8,493 nucleotides of DNA from Alphaproteobacteria bacterium (GTDB lineage: Bacteria; Pseudomonadota; Alphaproteobacteria; Rs-D84): the NCBI GenBank assembly GCA_017936185.1, contig JAGBGA010000097.1, forward strand, positions 1 through 8,493, read 5' to 3'. A program made the position numbers and the translations under genes. The notes beneath the pieces were generated by a model. The model was given only the letters and a program-made list of their open reading frames with translations, had not been told where the DNA came from and did no database searches. Position 1 is the stretch's first letter. Each line of letters begins with the position of its first letter. Positions 7,345 through 8,493 of this stretch are shown one piece after another.

Positions 7345-8013
7345 ATGAAAAAGATAGCTTGTATTTGTGCTTTGGTACCTTCTATTGCTTTTGCAGAAAC
7401 TGAATTTAAAAAAACTTTGACCGAAGAAGCGCCAAATGAAATAACAATTGACGACACCACTTATGTTCGAAAATATGATGCAAATGTGCGTTTCTTTGTC
7501 GGGATAGATATGCCGTTGGTCTTTTATAGTACCGAAGATATTACATTTGATTTAGGGGGGGATGATGTCACACGAAAACACAGTGAACTTCGTTTAAACG
7601 AAAATATTTTGGACGGAACATCGCTTTCATTTGGATTTGACATCGACAACATGTTACGTATTGGTTTTGACTTTTCAAAAAGTAATACGACTACAAAATT
7701 AGATAAAGAAAAACAAGAAACTGATGTTGGGCATTATGGTGTATACGCGGATGGATTCCTTTATAGTACAAAAATTGTGTCTCCTTTTATTCGTTTGGGT
7801 ATTGGTTGCATTACAGCAAAAAAAGATTCGGTTGATTATTCTTCGGTGTTTTTTCGTGCGGGCATTGGTGCAAACTATAAAATAACAGAAAATACTTTTT
7901 CATATGTATTGATGGATTACACTTTTATTCCGCAAGGTGATATCGATGACATAGATGCGTCAATTGACGGCAATGTATTTTCCATATCTGTTGGGATGGG
8001 ATATAAATTTTGA
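7345..8013 (+). CDS. Small outer-membrane beta-barrel protein, family not assigned
   Basis: The protein of 222 aa begins with a signal peptide (MKKIACICALVPSIAFA, probable cleavage before ETEF). The mature part has alternating polar/hydrophobic stretches that read as beta strands, for example VRFFVGIDMPLVFY, SLSFGFDIDNMLRIGFDFS, VSPFIRLGIGCITA, VFFRAGIGANYKI and VFSISVGMGYKF, separated by Asp/Lys/Thr-rich loops. It ends in phenylalanine, the C-terminal residue typical of proteins inserted by the BAM complex. Size and pattern suit an 8-stranded barrel of the OmpA-like/opacity type. I recognise no specific family. The gene looks more AT-rich in its codons than rne or slt, which may mean fast evolution or transfer. 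Its mRNA would pass through the structured region and terminator immediately upstream, so expression may be controlled by read-through. Confidence 0.75.
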   Translation: MKKIACICALVPSIAFAETEFKKTLTEEAPNEITIDDTTYVRKYDANVRFFVGIDMPLVFYSTEDITFDLGGDDVTRKHSELRLNENILDGTSLSFGFDIDNMLRIGFDFSKSNTTTKLDKEKQETDVGHYGVYADGFLYSTKIVSPFIRLGIGCITAKKDSVDYSSVFFRAGIGANYKITENTFSYVLMDYTFIPQGDIDDIDASIDGNVFSISVGMGYKF

Positions 8014-8018
8014 GCCAT

Positions 8019-8044
8019 AAAATGCATCAAATAATGCGTTTTTT
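8019..8044 (+). terminator. Rho-independent terminator of the beta-barrel gene
   Basis: AAAATGCAT (8019-8027), loop CAAATA, ATGCGTTTT (8034-8042) form nine pairs with one G-U, followed by further T residues. It begins 5 bp after the stop codon. Confidence 0.7.
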
Positions 8045-8181
8045 GGTGGCACTGTTACCCCCCCAGGCGCAGTGGGAACTTGCTTTGGGTTTATATATAT
8101 CGGTCGGTTCCCTTGGCGAAAACGCCTGCGGGGCATTCGTGACAATTCGTCTGCGCTGGCGCTTGTCTTATTTACTCATTG
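8045..8181. other. Non-coding stretch without an identified gene
   Basis: I find no gene here. It contains a run of seven C residues (8058-8064) and short hairpins such as CACTG (8050-8054) with CAGTG (8070-8074), and GGCG-AAAA-CGCC. A continuous reading frame from 8010 to 8381 crosses this stretch, the repeats and a terminator, and has no protein-like features. The 10-mer CGGTCGGTTC occurs here (about 8100) and again at 8349-8358. Confidence 0.5.
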
Positions 8182-8252
8182 TCGTGCCCGACACAGGCAA
8201 AAATAAAAATCCCCAAAAGGGGATTTTAATTTTTGGTGGCCCTGGTCGGACT
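8182..8252. repeat. 71-bp direct repeat, copy 1: tRNA-Leu 3' end plus terminator, detached from any tRNA
   Basis: It is identical over 71 bases to 8357-8427. On the minus strand it holds the last 19 nt of tRNA-Leu including CCA (8234-8252), then the AAAATCCCC/GGGGATTTT terminator (8206-8227) and a GC-rich end. The sequence upstream on the minus strand (8253 onward) does not continue as a tRNA: it shows neither a D-arm nor an anticodon arm and the T-stem is broken. This copy is therefore a tRNA fragment and not a gene. Confidence 0.9.
8199..8227 (-). terminator. Orphan terminator inside repeat copy 1
   Basis: The stem AAAATCCCC (8206-8214), loop AAAA, GGGGATTTT (8219-8227) has A-rich sequence on its left, which gives a T-tail on the minus strand. 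It has no evident gene to terminate, having been copied along with the tRNA end. Confidence 0.7.
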
Positions 8253-8356
8253 GTAAATTCCCATGTTCGTTTACACTCCATGGGCCCCTTTCACTACGTA
8301 AGGTTCACACGGCGCATTCGCTTGTTTTCACCAACTGACGTTCCGAACCGGTCGGT
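8253..8356. other. 104-bp unique segment between the two repeat copies
   Basis: No gene is seen. It contains the paired words CCATGG/CCCATG near 8259-8285 and a perfect hairpin GAACC-GGTC-GGTTC (8345-8358) whose 3' arm touches the start of copy 2. It is too short to encode an integrase. It may be what remains after a deletion, or the spacer of a duplication. Confidence 0.45.
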
Positions 8357-8427
8357 TCGTGCCCGACACAGGCAAAAATAAAAATCCCCAAAAGGGGATT
8401 TTAATTTTTGGTGGCCCTGGTCGGACT
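8357..8427. repeat. 71-bp direct repeat, copy 2: overlaps the 3' end of the intact tRNA-Leu
   Basis: It is identical to 8182-8252 at a distance of 175 bp. Its right boundary (8427/8428) falls within the T-loop of the tRNA, and its left boundary lies 52 bp downstream of the tRNA 3' end. A repeat reaching from the T-loop through the 3' end resembles the arrangement left by integrases that use tRNA genes as attachment sites. Confidence 0.9.
8374..8402 (-). terminator. Rho-independent terminator of tRNA-Leu
   Basis: AAAATCCCC (8381-8389), loop AAAA, GGGGATTTT (8394-8402), with an A-rich flank on the left that is the T-tail for minus-strand transcription. It begins 7 bp after the encoded CCA. Confidence 0.8.
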
Positions 8428-8493
8428 CGAACCGACACTCATTGCTGAACTTGATTTTGAGTCAAGCGCGTCTACCAATTCCGCCACGGGGCC
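8409..8493 (-). tRNA. tRNA-Leu, anticodon CAA (reads UUG)
   Basis: The 85-nt minus-strand gene reaches the window edge, apparently at its first base. Acceptor strand GGCCCCG pairs with CAGGGCC, with one C-A mismatch at the sixth pair. The D-arm contains GGAATTGGTAGACGC, typical of leucine tRNAs. The anticodon arm CTTGA-CTCAAAA-TCAAG gives anticodon CAA. A variable arm of about 14 nt (TTCAGCAATGAG region) makes it class II. The T-arm is GTCGG-TTCGAGT-CCGAC. The CCA end is encoded (8409-8411). Confidence 0.95.

Noticed and set aside
8050..8075. Integron attC-like or CRISPR-like structure around the C7 run
   Set aside because: No conserved core sites, no array of spaced repeats and no associated genes; only a short CACTG/CAGTG pairing is seen.
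8234..8310. A second, degenerate tRNA gene ending in repeat copy 1
   Set aside because: Only the last 19 nt match tRNA-Leu; upstream there is no D-arm or anticodon arm and the T-stem is interrupted, so it is reported as a repeated fragment.
8010..8381. 123-codon plus-strand frame after the beta-barrel gene
   Set aside because: It runs through two terminators, a repeat copy and tRNA-derived sequence, starts inside the preceding stop region without a ribosome binding site, and has no domain-like features.

Overview
The window looks like chromosomal DNA of a moderately AT-rich alphaproteobacterium. The best lineage marker is the partial gene at the left edge. It encodes a beta-class adenine methyltransferase that closely matches CcrM, the GANTC-specific cell-cycle methylase of Alphaproteobacteria. 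RNase E carries an acidic insertion in its S1 domain, also common in that class. I cannot name the genus; an uncultured, host-associated, reduced-genome lineage is an inference only.

Layout. ccrM (1-671, minus, cut by the edge) diverges from nrdR (846-1346), which is followed 9 bp later by a secreted soluble lytic transglycosylase (1356-3080). That pair converges on rph (3105-3821, minus), and both sides share a bidirectional terminator. rph diverges from an MprF/YbhN-type membrane protein (3955-4998). RNase E follows (start 5205, not 5130), after a leader of about 150-160 nt, and ends at a strong terminator. Next comes a promoter-like element and a roughly 190-nt region (7133-7326) that folds into a four-way-junction RNA closed by a long interrupted stem. 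It ends in a Rho-independent terminator directly before the ribosome binding site of a small outer-membrane beta-barrel gene (7345-8013). The right end is non-coding and holds two perfect 71-bp direct repeats. The second repeat contains the 3' end of a tRNA-Leu(CAA) gene (8409-8493, minus) and its terminator.

Functional themes. The genes are mostly housekeeping: DNA methylation, control of ribonucleotide reductase, cell-wall turnover, RNA processing and degradation (RNase PH and RNase E), and envelope lipid/outer-membrane functions. The parts least explained by known genes are the structured RNA before the beta-barrel gene, the tRNA-end duplication, the near-complete absence of a scaffold tail on RNase E, and the reuse of one terminator stem (AAAATCCCC/GGGGATTTT) four times. 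All folding was done by eye and no database was searched.
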